Source: Paenibacillus sp. MSJ-34 (GTDB lineage: Bacteria > Bacillota > Bacilli > Paenibacillales > Paenibacillaceae). Taken from it: DNA of 64,000 nucleotides. Below are positions 1-8,118 of this stretch, piece after piece. Location: positions 1-64,000 of the forward strand of contig NZ_JAHLPR010000003.1 in assembly GCF_018918005.1 (NCBI RefSeq), in the 5' to 3' direction. Every line of letters starts with the position of its first letter. Position 1 is the first letter of the stretch. The notes beneath the pieces are model-generated. The model was not told where the DNA came from. It saw nothing but the letters and a program-made list of their open reading frames with translations, and did no database searches. The position numbers and the translations under genes were made by a program.

Positions 1-32
1 GCTGTGCGCTTTTATTTCTATTTCCGTCAAAA

Positions 33-67
33 ACAAACGGCACAGGACTTCTCCCCATGCCGTTTGT
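33..67. terminator. Bidirectional intrinsic terminator
   Basis: A 10-bp perfect stem (ACAAACGGCA with TGCCGTTTGT) with a 15-nt loop. Read on the minus strand it is followed by TTTTTG, so it can end the GerM-like transcript; on the plus strand it is followed by CTTTTC and could end a gene lying to the left of the window. Nothing else recognisable lies in bases 1-149. Confidence 0.65.
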
Positions 68-149
68 CTTTTCATTTGTTGCTCCAAATTTTATATTTGG
101 GCTTATCTTAATGACATTGAGATGAGATTCCCCGTTTTTTTACTCGTTT

Positions 150-1247
150 TTACGATTTGACGGCATTAATATGCTCAGGGCGGCCGACCGGTTTGCCGTA
201 ATGAATGTCATCCGTTCCGACGATGTCGGACTCTCCGTTCATGTTGATTTTCACTTGTTTCACGTGATTGTTCTCCGTCAAGGTCAGCACGATCGCCTGC
301 AGGAACTCCGACGGCATTTTATCGCCTTTTTCGAATATCTCATCTTCAAGATCGACCGTAATAACCGATTTTTCTTTGTCGTGTTCGATATGTTTCACGG
401 TTGTGCCCGAGGTCATGACCGAAGCCAACGCTTCCGAATGGATCGGCCCGATAATCAACTGCTCGAGCGCCGTTGCGGCGAGATCGTCTGTCGGATTGAC
501 CAGCCTGGTGACCGGTACGTAATATTGGAAATGGTCGGCGGTGATCGCCGAGAAATATAATGTAACCGGTACGGTTTGACTATAGGATACGACATCGTCC
601 GCCTTCTCCAAATTGATGCCGATCGCGCGGGTTAGCGGTTTATCGAGCGGAAATTGGTCAATCGGCATTTCGATCAATTTTTTCCCGTCATGCCATAGCT
701 CAACCTGCTCTATGCCCGAAATTCCCGTTAACGTCCATGTTATCGCTTCGACGACTTTTCTTTCGTCCCGCGGACTGTAATCCGCAAATTTCCCCGACAG
801 CTCCACAATCGCCCGCTTCTTGTCTTGTTGTATCGTTACTTGCTTCACTTCCGTCCCTTTCGGCAATACCGCTTGAAACCCGGACGGGATTTTGTCTTTA
901 TTCGCGCTGCCGTCGATCAGCATTTCGAGCGATGTTTGGGCCGGGTTATCGGTCTTCGGCACGGAAATCGTAATCGGAGCGAGCAAGCCGTGTTCGTTCC
1001 GCAAATATACCGTTAACGGCGAAGCGTTCGGATCCTGCTTTACTTCCTGCCTGATTTCCTGCACCGTTCCTTGGACGGCGGACAGTTGCAGCTCCGACTC
1101 CGCCATCATCTGCATTTCAATATCCGGCGGCGGCGGATCGATCGGACGGCTCGACGGACTGGAAAACAAACCACACCCGGACAGCAATAACGGTACGGCA
1201 AGCAACGCTCCTACGGCCGGCTTCCGAAACCATGTGCGCATATTCAT
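150..1247 (-). CDS. gerM: GerM-type spore germination/sporulation lipoprotein
   Basis: A 365-residue exported lipoprotein. An N-terminal signal with lipobox LLLSGC is followed by a Pro/Ser-rich linker and two tandem GerMN domains (about residues 75-205 and 225-350), the layout of Bacillus GerM. In B. subtilis GerM acts in the intermembrane space of the forespore during engulfment. The start at 1247 is chosen because GGAGG lies 8 nt upstream; a longer reading frame to 1319 has no ribosome site. The gene is monocistronic, with a terminator at 33-67. Identification rests on domain layout and lipobox; the symbol is a family-level assignment. Confidence 0.87.
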   Translation of the reverse strand: MNMRTWFRKPAVGALLAVPLLLSGCGLFSSPSSRPIDPPPPDIEMQMMAESELQLSAVQGTVQEIRQEVKQDPNASPLTVYLRNEHGLLAPITISVPKTDNPAQTSLEMLIDGSANKDKIPSGFQAVLPKGTEVKQVTIQQDKKRAIVELSGKFADYSPRDERKVVEAITWTLTGISGIEQVELWHDGKKLIEMPIDQFPLDKPLTRAIGINLEKADDVVSYSQTVPVTLYFSAITADHFQYYVPVTRLVNPTDDLAATALEQLIIGPIHSEALASVMTSGTTVKHIEHDKEKSVITVDLEDEIFEKGDKMPSEFLQAIVLTLTENNHVKQVKINMNGESDIVGTDDIHYGKPVGRPEHINAVKS

Positions 1248-1439
1248 CCTCATTTCCTCCCTACGCGTTTTTTGCAAAGCGCCGTTTCCCCTCTCCTTAC
1301 GGATGCCGATGAAATGCATGCGCTTCTATGCTCCATGTCATAGAACAACCTCCCTGTTTGTACTACCATGTATACGAGCCTTGTCTTTGTGATATAACTA
1401 CTTACCGAAAAAACAAAATCACATCACGAGGTGAATTTC

Positions 1440-2048
1440 ATGGAGGATTCGACTGCCCCGTATTGCTTGAACAGCAAAGAAGTCGCCGAAGCGACGAAAA
1501 CCTTGCTCGAACAACGAGGGGTACAAAACGAGCAAATCGCCGAATTGGTTATGATATTGCAAAGGAAGTATTACCCTGACTTAACGATGGAAGAATGTCT
1601 GGAGAATGTAGAGGCAGTACTGCAAAAACGCGAGGTCCAAAATGCGGTATTGACCGGAATCCAACTCGATATGTTGGCGGAAAAGGGGGAATTGCTGCAA
1701 CCTTTGCAAAATATGATCCGCAATGACGAAAGCCTGTACGGGGTCGATGAGATTCTCGCCTTCTCGATCGTGAACGTGTACGGAAGCATCGGCTTTACGA
1801 ACTATGGTTACATCGATAAACTGAAGCCCGGCATACTTGTCCGTTTAAACGACCGGCATGACGGACAAATCCATACGTTTCTCGACGATATTGTCGGCGC
1901 CGTCGCCGCGTCCGCGAGCAGCCGCATGGCTCACCGCAAACAAGCGAAGCGCGAGCAGCAGTTGGAAAAAATGCGATCCGCTCATGCGGATGAAAGTGAC
2001 GCCGCGCCGGATAACGGACCGGAGAGTTGGGGTTGGACCGAGTCGTAA
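1440..2048 (+). CDS. Phosphatidylglycerophosphatase A family protein (YutG-like)
   Basis: 202 residues. The middle contains a run close to the PgpA/YutG family core: LTGIQLD (about 75), YGVDEILAFSIVNVYGSIGF (about 105-125) and a C-terminal membrane-proximal segment. The family dephosphorylates phosphatidylglycerol phosphate to phosphatidylglycerol. The C-terminal 40 residues are charged, low-complexity (KQAKREQQ, then acidic) and probably dispensable. The start at ATG 1440 is set by GAGGTG six bases upstream; a GTG at 1431 overlaps that site and is less likely. It is divergent from gerM and appears monocistronic. Confidence 0.8.
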   Translation: MEDSTAPYCLNSKEVAEATKTLLEQRGVQNEQIAELVMILQRKYYPDLTMEECLENVEAVLQKREVQNAVLTGIQLDMLAEKGELLQPLQNMIRNDESLYGVDEILAFSIVNVYGSIGFTNYGYIDKLKPGILVRLNDRHDGQIHTFLDDIVGAVAASASSRMAHRKQAKREQQLEKMRSAHADESDAAPDNGPESWGWTES

Positions 2049-2131
2049 ACGATGCGGCAAAAAGGAAGCGTTCATGTAACCGTAAGAATTGGAACGGGGA
2101 AAAGTGGAATAATAAACTTACCGCTTCCTGC

Positions 2132-2188
2132 TTGATTCCTTAGACGAATCGTGTTATTATAATTTTAGTTAGATTATAATAATTCTAA
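2132..2188 (+). promoter_or_regulatory. dps promoter with PerR-type operator
   Basis: TTGATT (2132-2137), 17-bp spacer, TATTAT (2155-2160) form a sigma-A-like promoter. Just downstream, 2174-2188 reads TTATAATAATTCTAA, one mismatch from the PerR box TTATAATNATTATAA. Further AT-rich partial copies follow up to 2205. The position over the transcription start fits repression of dps by the peroxide sensor PerR. The base match is seen; PerR binding is inferred. Confidence 0.7.
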
Positions 2189-2226
2189 TTTAGTATTAAT
2201 TCTAATAATAAAAAGGAGTGTGCGCT

Positions 2227-2661
2227 ATGAAACCTGTAGTCGACGTATTAAACAAACAACTTGCCAACTGGAACGTATTGTTTGTCAAACTTCACAATTT
2301 CCATTGGTATGTCAAAGGCGAGCAATTTTTCACGCTTCATGCCAAATTCGAGGAATTGTACGGGGAAGCCGCGCAATATGTTGACGACTTGGCCGAACGT
2401 GTTCTCGCGGTGCAAGGCACGCCGCTGGCGACGATGAAAGATTATTTGGCAACCGCAACCGTAGCGGAAGCGAAAGGCGGCGAAACCGCTCAACAAATGG
2501 TACAAGCAATCGCCGACGATTTCACGAAACTGATTGGCGAATTGCAAGCTGGAATGGAAATCGCGCAAGCGAATAACGACGAATCGACTTCCGATATGCT
2601 GCTCGGCATCCATACGAGCTTGGAGAAACACGTATGGATGCTTCGCTCGTTTCTTGCATAA
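2227..2661 (+). CDS. dps: Dps family ferritin-like DNA-protecting protein
   Basis: 144 residues, the usual Dps length. It carries the ferroxidase signature [11 protein letters not shown] (about residues 22-32) and the partner acidic motif YVDDLAERV (about 55-63), which together form the inter-subunit iron site. Dps dodecamers oxidise and store Fe2+ using peroxide and protect DNA. The ATG at 2227 has AGGAG 8 nt upstream; a GTG at 2218 overlaps the ribosome site. The PerR-like box upstream matches the known peroxide control of Dps/MrgA in Bacilli. A shared hairpin at 2681-2706 separates it from the convergent hydrolase gene. Confidence 0.93.
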   Translation: MKPVVDVLNKQLANWNVLFVKLHNFHWYVKGEQFFTLHAKFEELYGEAAQYVDDLAERVLAVQGTPLATMKDYLATATVAEAKGGETAQQMVQAIADDFTKLIGELQAGMEIAQANNDESTSDMLLGIHTSLEKHVWMLRSFLA

Positions 2662-2680
2662 ATCGCCCTATTCGCAAGCG

Positions 2681-2706
2681 AACCCCCGGTGAATTCACCG
2701 GGGGTT
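2681..2706. terminator. Hairpin between convergent dps and MBL-hydrolase genes
   Basis: Perfect palindrome AACCCCCGGTGAATTC and its complement, with a 13-bp GC-rich arm. It overlaps the stop codon of the minus-strand hydrolase (2695-2697). Neither side has a long T tract, so efficiency is uncertain, but location between convergent genes suggests a bidirectional terminator. Confidence 0.5.
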
Positions 2707-3696
2707 GTACTTTCTAAAGACGATTTGTCCGTCACGCTCTTCTTCCCGTATTCGATCCAATCGTTTCAACTCGATCAAATGAGCCAACGTCTCGGACATG
2801 GCAAAGCGGATCTGATGGATCGTCAGCCTCTTGCCGAACAGGGCGACGCATACCTGATAGGCCGTTTGCGGTTCGCAGAGCAGTTCCATCGTATCGTTCA
2901 GGCGGCTTTCATGATGAGCGAGAAGCTCGCCGACGCGCTCTTGGAAATTCGTAAACGGATTGCGATGCCCGGGATAAGCCCGCTCCACTTCATAATGGCG
3001 CAAGGAACGCAAACTTTCCAGGAACGACTCCAGCGGGCTCGGATCGCTGCCCGGCAAATAACTGACATTAGGCGAAATTTGCGGCAGCACTTGATCGCCG
3101 CAGAACATTTCGCGAGTCTCGGCGTCGTAAAAACATAGATGTCCGGCCGCATGGCCGGGAGCAGTCACGAGCAGCCAATGCCTGTCGCCGATTCGAAACG
3201 ACTGTCCCGTCCCGGCGTCGATATAACGCACTTCAAGCGGATGCGGCGATACAAGAGGCAAGAAGCCGTCCATATGCGGGATGATTTGGTCCGAGACGCT
3301 CTTCTCCATGCCATGCCGCACGTATAATGCGTGGAGCCGGCTTGTCATCGTTTGCTCGGGTCCCCACATCATTTGCGCATGCTCGCAACCGATGCGCGAC
3401 ATCCATACGGGGGCGCCGGTCTCCCGTTGAAACCAGCCTGCAAGCCCGTAATGATCCGGGTGATAATGCGTCAATACGATTTGTTCGATATCGGAGAAGG
3501 CGAGGCCCAATTCCGCCATTGCCTTTCGCCAAGCTTGCACGGCGTCTTCGGTATGCAAACCGGGATCGATCAACGTGTATCCGCCGCTTCCGCGAACGAC
3601 ATAGCTGTTGACCCAGCGCAGCGAAAACGGCAGCGGTATTTTGACCTGAGTGATGTTCCCGCTCCAATGCGTTAGTTCTGGATATGATACTCCCAA
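2695..3696 (-). CDS. Metallo-beta-lactamase fold hydrolase with C-terminal winged helix
   Basis: 333 residues. The zinc-binding signature LTHYHPDHYGLAG (HxHxDH, about residue 75-87), a later metal histidine in APGHAAGH (about 178-185) and YPGHRNPF (about 243-250) place it in the MBL-fold hydrolases of the glyoxalase II/RNase Z type. The last 75 residues resemble the winged-helix extension found in many single-domain MBL hydrolases. Substrate cannot be told from sequence. It is followed, after 55 bp, by no gene on its strand upstream except the methyltransferase at 3752-4489, with which it could be co-transcribed. Confidence 0.85.
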   Translation of the reverse strand: MGVSYPELTHWSGNITQVKIPLPFSLRWVNSYVVRGSGGYTLIDPGLHTEDAVQAWRKAMAELGLAFSDIEQIVLTHYHPDHYGLAGWFQRETGAPVWMSRIGCEHAQMMWGPEQTMTSRLHALYVRHGMEKSVSDQIIPHMDGFLPLVSPHPLEVRYIDAGTGQSFRIGDRHWLLVTAPGHAAGHLCFYDAETREMFCGDQVLPQISPNVSYLPGSDPSPLESFLESLRSLRHYEVERAYPGHRNPFTNFQERVGELLAHHESRLNDTMELLCEPQTAYQVCVALFGKRLTIHQIRFAMSETLAHLIELKRLDRIREEERDGQIVFRKYNPR

Positions 3697-3751
3697 TGGA
3701 TCGACTCTCCTTTATCGGTTGATGCAGGCAATTCTATATAAACGGATAAAT

Positions 3752-4489
3752 TCAGTCTGCTTGCCCGACAAAAATCATTCGCGGCGACAGCGTCGCGTCG
3801 TAAGGTATATTTTCGTCGTAACCTCCGTATACACGCTCCGCGCGCAATCCCGCTTGCTGCAGCATGTCCGTCAATTGCGGCAAACGATACAGTTTCACCC
3901 GCTCCAAATATTCTCTCTTCCCGCCTTTTTGATCGGAAATGGCAATTGTCTTTTTTACATAACCGTCTTCAATCCGCCGCTTCTCCGTAATCGTTACACC
4001 GTCTTCCTCCCGTTCGGAGAAGGGGACGAGATGCCTTTCCACATAAGACGAATTCAAATAATCGATGATGAATTGTCCTCCCGGCTTTAAGACACGCTTC
4101 ATTTCCCGCAGCACTTGCAAATGTTCTCCGTCCTCCTCGAAGTAGCCGAAAGACGTAAACAAATTAACGACTGCATCGAACTGCATACTATCCAACGGCA
4201 GCCTGCGCATATCTCCATTGAGCCAACGAATGCGGCCTTCCCGATCGCTCTTGCGCGCTTCATCGAGCAGCGTCTCCGACAAATCGACTCCAGTCACCTC
4301 ATAGCCGGCGTCCGCCAGCGCCTGCGAATGGCGTCCCATCCCGCAGCATAAATCAAGCACCCGAGCCCGCGGCGCAAGGCGCAGCCAGCCGATCATTTTG
4401 CGCACTTCCTCGTACGCTCCTTGCAGATCGCGGTGCTTATAGACGAGGAGATAGTCTTGTCCGAAACTGCGCTCAAACCACTCGCACAT
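3752..4489 (-). CDS. Class I SAM-dependent methyltransferase
   Basis: 245 residues with the Rossmann methyltransferase signature: motif I VLDLCCGMGRHS (about residues 44-55), VTGVDLSETLLDEAR (motif II), GDMRRLPLDSMQFDAVVNLF (motifs III/IV) and MKRVLKPGGQFIID. The substrate is unknown; the family includes small-molecule and ubiquinone-type methyltransferases. It lies 55 bp upstream of the MBL hydrolase on the same strand, so the two may form an operon. Not part of the distant glycan locus. Confidence 0.85.
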   Translation of the reverse strand: MCEWFERSFGQDYLLVYKHRDLQGAYEEVRKMIGWLRLAPRARVLDLCCGMGRHSQALADAGYEVTGVDLSETLLDEARKSDREGRIRWLNGDMRRLPLDSMQFDAVVNLFTSFGYFEEDGEHLQVLREMKRVLKPGGQFIIDYLNSSYVERHLVPFSEREEDGVTITEKRRIEDGYVKKTIAISDQKGGKREYLERVKLYRLPQLTDMLQQAGLRAERVYGGYDENIPYDATLSPRMIFVGQAD

Positions 4490-4633
4490 GCTGTCAACCT
4501 CTCTTCTGCCTAGTTATCTTCCTTATTGTAATAGATATTCGATGTTTTTAGAAGGCTCTGGAAAGCGGCGGCAGGCCCCTATTTTTGGCGAAGCGGGGTA
4601 AACGCAAACGATTTCTCAACGATCTCGAATATA

Positions 4634-4765
4634 GTGAACGAACTTGATACGCGGGAGGTGACTTGGATTGAGTTGCAAGACTTATCGTTCAGGGCAATCC
4701 GGAGGATAAAACCGAAGAAAAGAAAATGCGGCTGCGGCTGCGGAGGGAAATGCGGGAAAAAATAA
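4634..4765 (+). CDS. Possible small cysteine-rich basic protein
   Basis: A short frame with coding-like composition ends in a basic, Cys/Gly-rich tail (KPKKRKCGCGCGGKCGKK). GTG at 4634 gives 43 residues; a GTG at 4658 has no clear ribosome site, while GGAGG at 4654-4658 is 8 nt before an in-frame ATT at 4667. The frame stays open upstream to 4535, so the real start may be different or the gene may be broken. I do not recognise the family. The tail recalls small metal-binding or spore-associated peptides, but that is only a guess. Confidence 0.35.
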   Translation: MNELDTREVTWIELQDLSFRAIRRIKPKKRKCGCGCGGKCGKK

Positions 4766-4797
4766 AGGTTAACGAAGTAAATAGAAATAGATAGGAT

Positions 4798-4830
4798 AAC
4801 ACATCCCAAGGGAAATCCTTGGGATGTGTT
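4798..4830. terminator. Strong 14-bp hairpin
   Basis: AACACATCCCAAGG and its exact complement enclose a 5-nt loop. It lies 33 bp after the small Cys-rich frame. There is no clear U tract on either side, so it may be a terminator-like stem or an RNA stabiliser. Confidence 0.45.
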
Positions 4831-5261
4831 GCAGATAAGGAATTCGCGTTATGCTTTACGTATTCCATACCAGCCGAAGCGATGTGGAGGTTGTTGAAGA
4901 ATTCTTCTCAGGCGTACGGCAAAGCCCATGAAGATGCAACTCCAGCATGGCTTTGCCGATTGTTTGTATGACCTTAACTCATAACAACCAACGAAACTGA
5001 CAATCCTTATTCGGCTCAAAATTAATGCGTTTCCAAGCTAACGAAAGTACGTGTCGATATTCATGGGAAATCGGCAGTTTTACCGCCTCTTTCCCTTAAT
5101 TAGCGTGTTTCCGTTTCGTTACATGAACAACAAGGTGATTTACAGACTATTAACGTGTATCCGTTTCGTTAGCTCGCCCGACGGAGCGTTAGCCGCCAGC
5201 GGGTACAAGTTTTGCAAATAGAAATAGGGATACGCGCTACGATGCAAGATCTCTTGTCACG
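4831..5261. other. Gene-free stretch with a repeated 21-bp motif
   Basis: No convincing gene. Two near-identical copies of a 21-bp word, containing CGTGTTTCCGTTTCGTTA in the first copy, start at 5101 and 5151, exactly 50 bp apart, with two differences. A degenerate inverted version lies near 5026-5047. The function is unknown; it looks like a short interspersed intergenic repeat. Confidence 0.4.
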
Positions 5262-5450
5262 TTACCAGCACTCCCTCACACATCTCGGCATGCCGCATAC
5301 CTGCGTCGTTCCGGCCCATTTCCCCCATAGGCAGCCTTTGCATTGATCCGGCTGCACAGCCTTCGCCGCTTCCTCTTTTCTTTTCAACTTCCTTCTCATC
5401 GGTCCCACATCTTTCCGGCAACGGGAAAAAGCCGCCGGAATGATTGTCAT
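5262..5450 (-). CDS. Possible small zinc-knuckle protein
   Basis: 62 residues if started at 5450, or 45 from the ATG at 5399. The C-terminal half has the pattern CxxCx9-10C...C (CKGCLWGKW, then VCGMPRCVRECW), which looks like a Cys4 metal site, after a lysine-rich N-terminus. No strong ribosome site is visible for either start. Small proteins with a similar CKGC...RC pattern occur in Bacillota and their phages (family knowledge from memory, not checked). It stands alone between gene-poor stretches. Confidence 0.4.
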   Translation of the reverse strand: MTIIPAAFSRCRKDVGPMRRKLKRKEEAAKAVQPDQCKGCLWGKWAGTTQVCGMPRCVRECW

Positions 5451-5684
5451 TCGCGAGCGGCTCTTTACAGTTGCCTTTGTATCATCGAAGAGTGCCGGGC
5501 AAAGCGATCCATACCTGCGGTTTTCCTATATACGCCGCAAACGGCGCAGGTGACGAATAGTTCAGGTGCTCGCCTTTGCTCGATTCTCGATGGTATAAGA
5601 ATACCACGAACAGAAACAAGTGTTCTTATACAAGTCTTTGATTTTTCTTTGTTTTTCCTTTGGGCCGCGAATTGAAAATCAAAG
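5451..5684. other. Intergenic stretch with no recognised gene
   Basis: No supported coding region or RNA was recognised here. The stretch is T-rich toward its right end, before the gerE terminator. Confidence 0.4.
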
Positions 5685-5727
5685 AACCTTCTTCCTCAGT
5701 CCCTTGCGGGATTGTACAAAGAAGGTT
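5685..5727 (-). terminator. Terminator downstream of gerE
   Basis: AACCTTCTT pairs with AAGAAGGTT around a loop that itself holds a TCCC/GGGA mini-stem. On the minus strand it is followed by a T-rich stretch (CTTTGATTTTC), 20 bp after the gerE stop. Confidence 0.6.
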
Positions 5728-5746
5728 AATAAAGTAAGGCTATCGG

Positions 5747-5983
5747 TCAGATTTTTAATTCCCCAAGCTTGATCAGCTCGACAACCGCTTGTGAACGACC
5801 CTTTACATTGAGCTTCTGCATTACATTCGAAATATGATTGCGGACCGTCTTTTCGCTGATAAAAAGTTGGCCGGCAATATCACGAGTTGTTTTGTCTTGA
5901 ACTAACAGTTCAAAGACTTCACGTTCACGATTTGTCAACAAAAATTTACTCTTATGGTCGCTACCCTTCAATGGTAACAGCAT
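5747..5983 (-). CDS. gerE: GerE, LuxR-type late sporulation transcription factor
   Basis: 78 residues made almost entirely of a LuxR-type helix-turn-helix. The core LLTNREREVFELLVQDKTT and LFISEKTVRNHISNVMQKL, ending QAVVELIKLGELKI, follows B. subtilis GerE nearly residue for residue. GerE acts in the mother cell with sigma-K and switches on the last coat, crust and cge genes. Its presence near a spore-surface glycan locus with CgeB homologues is suggestive, since cge genes are GerE targets in B. subtilis. The start at 5983 lacks a strong ribosome site; a TTG four codons later is an alternative. Confidence 0.95.
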   Translation of the reverse strand: MLLPLKGSDHKSKFLLTNREREVFELLVQDKTTRDIAGQLFISEKTVRNHISNVMQKLNVKGRSQAVVELIKLGELKI

Positions 5984-6152
5984 TCCGGCGAATAACGTCT
6001 TGACAAGCCGTGCATCGTGCCTTCCCGTAACGCCGCTTATCGTTACCTCTCATCCATTTGCGCCTGTCCGGGAGCGACGTTATTTCTTCGCTCGCCGCGT
6101 GCCGCGGCGTTTCCCGCCGAAGCGCCGCCAAACGCCGGCGTCCTGCCGGACG

Positions 6153-6368
6153 TCAAGATTGCCCGTTGCCTTCCTCCTGACCTTCCAACCAGCGAATAAA
6201 CACCTCTTTGGACACCTTCAGGCGTCTTCCGATTTGAATCGTATGAAACTGGCCGGAATGAAACAGACCATAGGCAGTCCCCCGGCCGATGCCGAGTATT
6301 TCCTGCACATCCTTCACATCCAGAACAGACGGGTAATGATCGAGTGACTTCGCCGACGATTTCGCCAT
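6153..6368 (-). CDS. Small excisionase/AlpA-like helix-turn-helix protein
   Basis: 71 residues. The pattern LDVKDVQEILGIGRGTAYGL...IQIGRRLKVSKEVFIRWL is the MerR-like winged HTH of the excisionase/AlpA DNA-binding family (HTH_17). The ATG at 6368 is preceded by GGGGGGAGG six bases upstream. Such proteins serve as phage excisionases or small chromosomal regulators. The only recombinase nearby is the integrase at 9293-10513, with the nag operon in between, so a functional pairing is possible but unproven. Confidence 0.75.
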   Translation of the reverse strand: MAKSSAKSLDHYPSVLDVKDVQEILGIGRGTAYGLFHSGQFHTIQIGRRLKVSKEVFIRWLEGQEEGNGQS

Positions 6369-6425
6369 TTCGCGCCTCCCCCCTCTTTCATTGAATATAT
6401 GGCCTCCGATTTGACGATAATCCTA

Positions 6426-6506
6426 TTGAAAAAATTTTCAATATCCCTTATGATAGTGTTGAAATTATTTTCATGTCACAAAGTTTAATCATTAAAATTT
6501 TTTTCA
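6426..6506 (+). promoter_or_regulatory. nag operon promoter with three phased RpiR-type operators
   Basis: TTGAAA (6426-6431), 17-bp spacer, TATGAT (6449-6454) form a sigma-A-like promoter. Three palindromes lie on it: TGAAAAAATTTTCA (6427-6440), TGAAATTATTTTCA (6460-6473) and a weaker TAAAATTTTTTTCA (6493-6506). Their centres are 33 bp apart in both intervals, about three helical turns. The first covers the -35 box and the last sits just before the ribosome site. The fused regulator downstream is the obvious candidate ligand (inference). Confidence 0.75.
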
Positions 6507-6522
6507 TGCGGGAAGTGATATC

Positions 6523-8118
6523 GTGTCCAGCATATTACACGCTATTAGGAAGCAACTAGACCATCTTCATCAACAAGAGCGGAAACTGGCCGATTATATT
6601 TTGCAATTTCCGGGGCATGTGGTGACGATGGGCATTACGGATTTGGCGGAGCAGTCCGGTACGAGCGCGGCTACGGTGACCCGTTTTTGCAAATCGTTAT
6701 ATTTCCGCGGATTTCCGGATTTCAAGACAAAATTGGCTGCGGACATGGCTCAGCATGCTTCCTCGCAATCGTACCAAGACATTATTGCCGGCAATTCGCT
6801 TGCCGGCACCGTATCGGCCATCGAGGCGAATCATTTGCTCTCGATTTCGGATACGACGCGTTTGCTGGATTTGACGGAGCTTGAACGGGCGTTGAAAGCT
6901 CTGAACAAGGCCGGACGGATCGATTTGTACGGTGTGGCTACTTCGGGAATCGTGGCGCAAGATTTCTATTATAAGCTGGTTCTGATCGGCAAACACGCGT
7001 GCGCTTACACCGATTCGCATATGCAGATCACTTCCGCCTCCAATCTAACGCCTAACGATGTCGCAATCGCCATATCCTATTCGGGGGAAACGCTTGAAAC
7101 GATCGATGCGTTGAAATGCGCCAAAGCGAATGGCGCTACGACGATCTCGCTCACGAAATACGGCAGCAACACGCTGTCTGATTTGGCGGACATCAAATTG
7201 TTCACCTCTTCGTTAGAGGAGGGGATGCGCAGAGGAGATATGGCGTCGCGCATCGCTCAATTGCATGTGATCGACATTATTTTTTCGGCGCTTGTCAGCG
7301 AACAGTTTACGGATCTTATTCCGAAATTGGAACGCTCATACCGTATGGTTGAGAAATATCGCAAAGAAAAGGGAGGAAACGTAAGCGACATGAACATTTT
7401 GACATTTGAGACGAATGAAGAATTAAACGAGGTAGGCGCAGGCATTATCGCAAGCTTGGTGCAAACGAAACCGAACGCCGTACTCGGTCTCGCGACCGGG
7501 AGCACGCCGATCGGAATTTACGAAGAATTGATCAAGCTGTATCAAAAAGGCCGCGTCAGCTTCAAACACGCGACGACGTTCAATCTGGACGAATATATCG
7601 GTCTGCCGGAAGACCATCCGGAAAGCTACCGCACTTTTATGAACGAAAAATTGTTCAACCATATCGATATCCCGCTCGAACAAACGCATGTGCCGAACGG
7701 AAACGCGGCCGATTTGGAGAAGGAATGCCGGGACTACGACGATATGTTGACGAACAGCAAACAAATCGATTTGCAAATTTTGGGGCTTGGCCATAACGGC
7801 CATATCGGTTTCAACGAGCCGGATCAATCGTTGAACAGCGGCACTCATATCGTACAATTAAAGGAAGAAACACGCAAAGCCAATGCCCGTTTTTTCAATT
7901 CGATCGACGAAGTTCCGACCCAGGCGATCACGATGGGAGTCGGCACGATATTAAAAGCGAAGATGATTATGCTCGTCGTGCGCGGAGCGGAAAAAGCCGC
8001 AATCGTGCAGCGCGCTTTGCAAGGGGCGATTACGACGGACGTTCCGGCATCGCTTCTGCAGACCCATCCGAATGTCGTTGTGTTACTCGACAAAGAAGCA
8101 GGGGGAATGTTGTCATGA
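6523..8118 (+). CDS. nagB: Fused RpiR/MurR-family regulator and glucosamine-6-phosphate deaminase (NagB)
   Basis: 531 residues in one open frame. Residues 1-77 are an RpiR-type HTH (AEQSGTSAATVTRFCKSLY). Residues about 125-250 are a SIS sugar-phosphate-binding domain (ISYSGETLETIDAL). Residues about 290-531 are a complete NagB: LATGSTPIGIYEELI, FNLDEYIGLP (catalytic Asp) and LGLGHNGHIGFNEP (catalytic His and Glu). NagB converts glucosamine-6-P to fructose-6-P and ammonia. The linker region encodes GGGAGG at 7371-7376, 13 nt before an in-frame ATG at 7390, so free NagB could also be made. GTG 6523 start follows GGAAGTGA. The stop overlaps nagA by ATGA. Confidence 0.9.
   Translation: MSSILHAIRKQLDHLHQQERKLADYILQFPGHVVTMGITDLAEQSGTSAATVTRFCKSLYFRGFPDFKTKLAADMAQHASSQSYQDIIAGNSLAGTVSAIEANHLLSISDTTRLLDLTELERALKALNKAGRIDLYGVATSGIVAQDFYYKLVLIGKHACAYTDSHMQITSASNLTPNDVAIAISYSGETLETIDALKCAKANGATTISLTKYGSNTLSDLADIKLFTSSLEEGMRRGDMASRIAQLHVIDIIFSALVSEQFTDLIPKLERSYRMVEKYRKEKGGNVSDMNILTFETNEELNEVGAGIIASLVQTKPNAVLGLATGSTPIGIYEELIKLYQKGRVSFKHATTFNLDEYIGLPEDHPESYRTFMNEKLFNHIDIPLEQTHVPNGNAADLEKECRDYDDMLTNSKQIDLQILGLGHNGHIGFNEPDQSLNSGTHIVQLKEETRKANARFFNSIDEVPTQAITMGVGTILKAKMIMLVVRGAEKAAIVQRALQGAITTDVPASLLQTHPNVVVLLDKEAGGMLS

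Noticed and set aside
2681-2706. Operator palindrome in the dps/MBL gap
   Set aside because: It is tail-to-tail between convergent genes and overlaps a stop codon, so a terminator is more likely.
4579-4809. 76-codon minus-strand frame with hydrophobic start
   Set aside because: Antisense to the Cys-rich frame, with no ribosome site and unusual composition.
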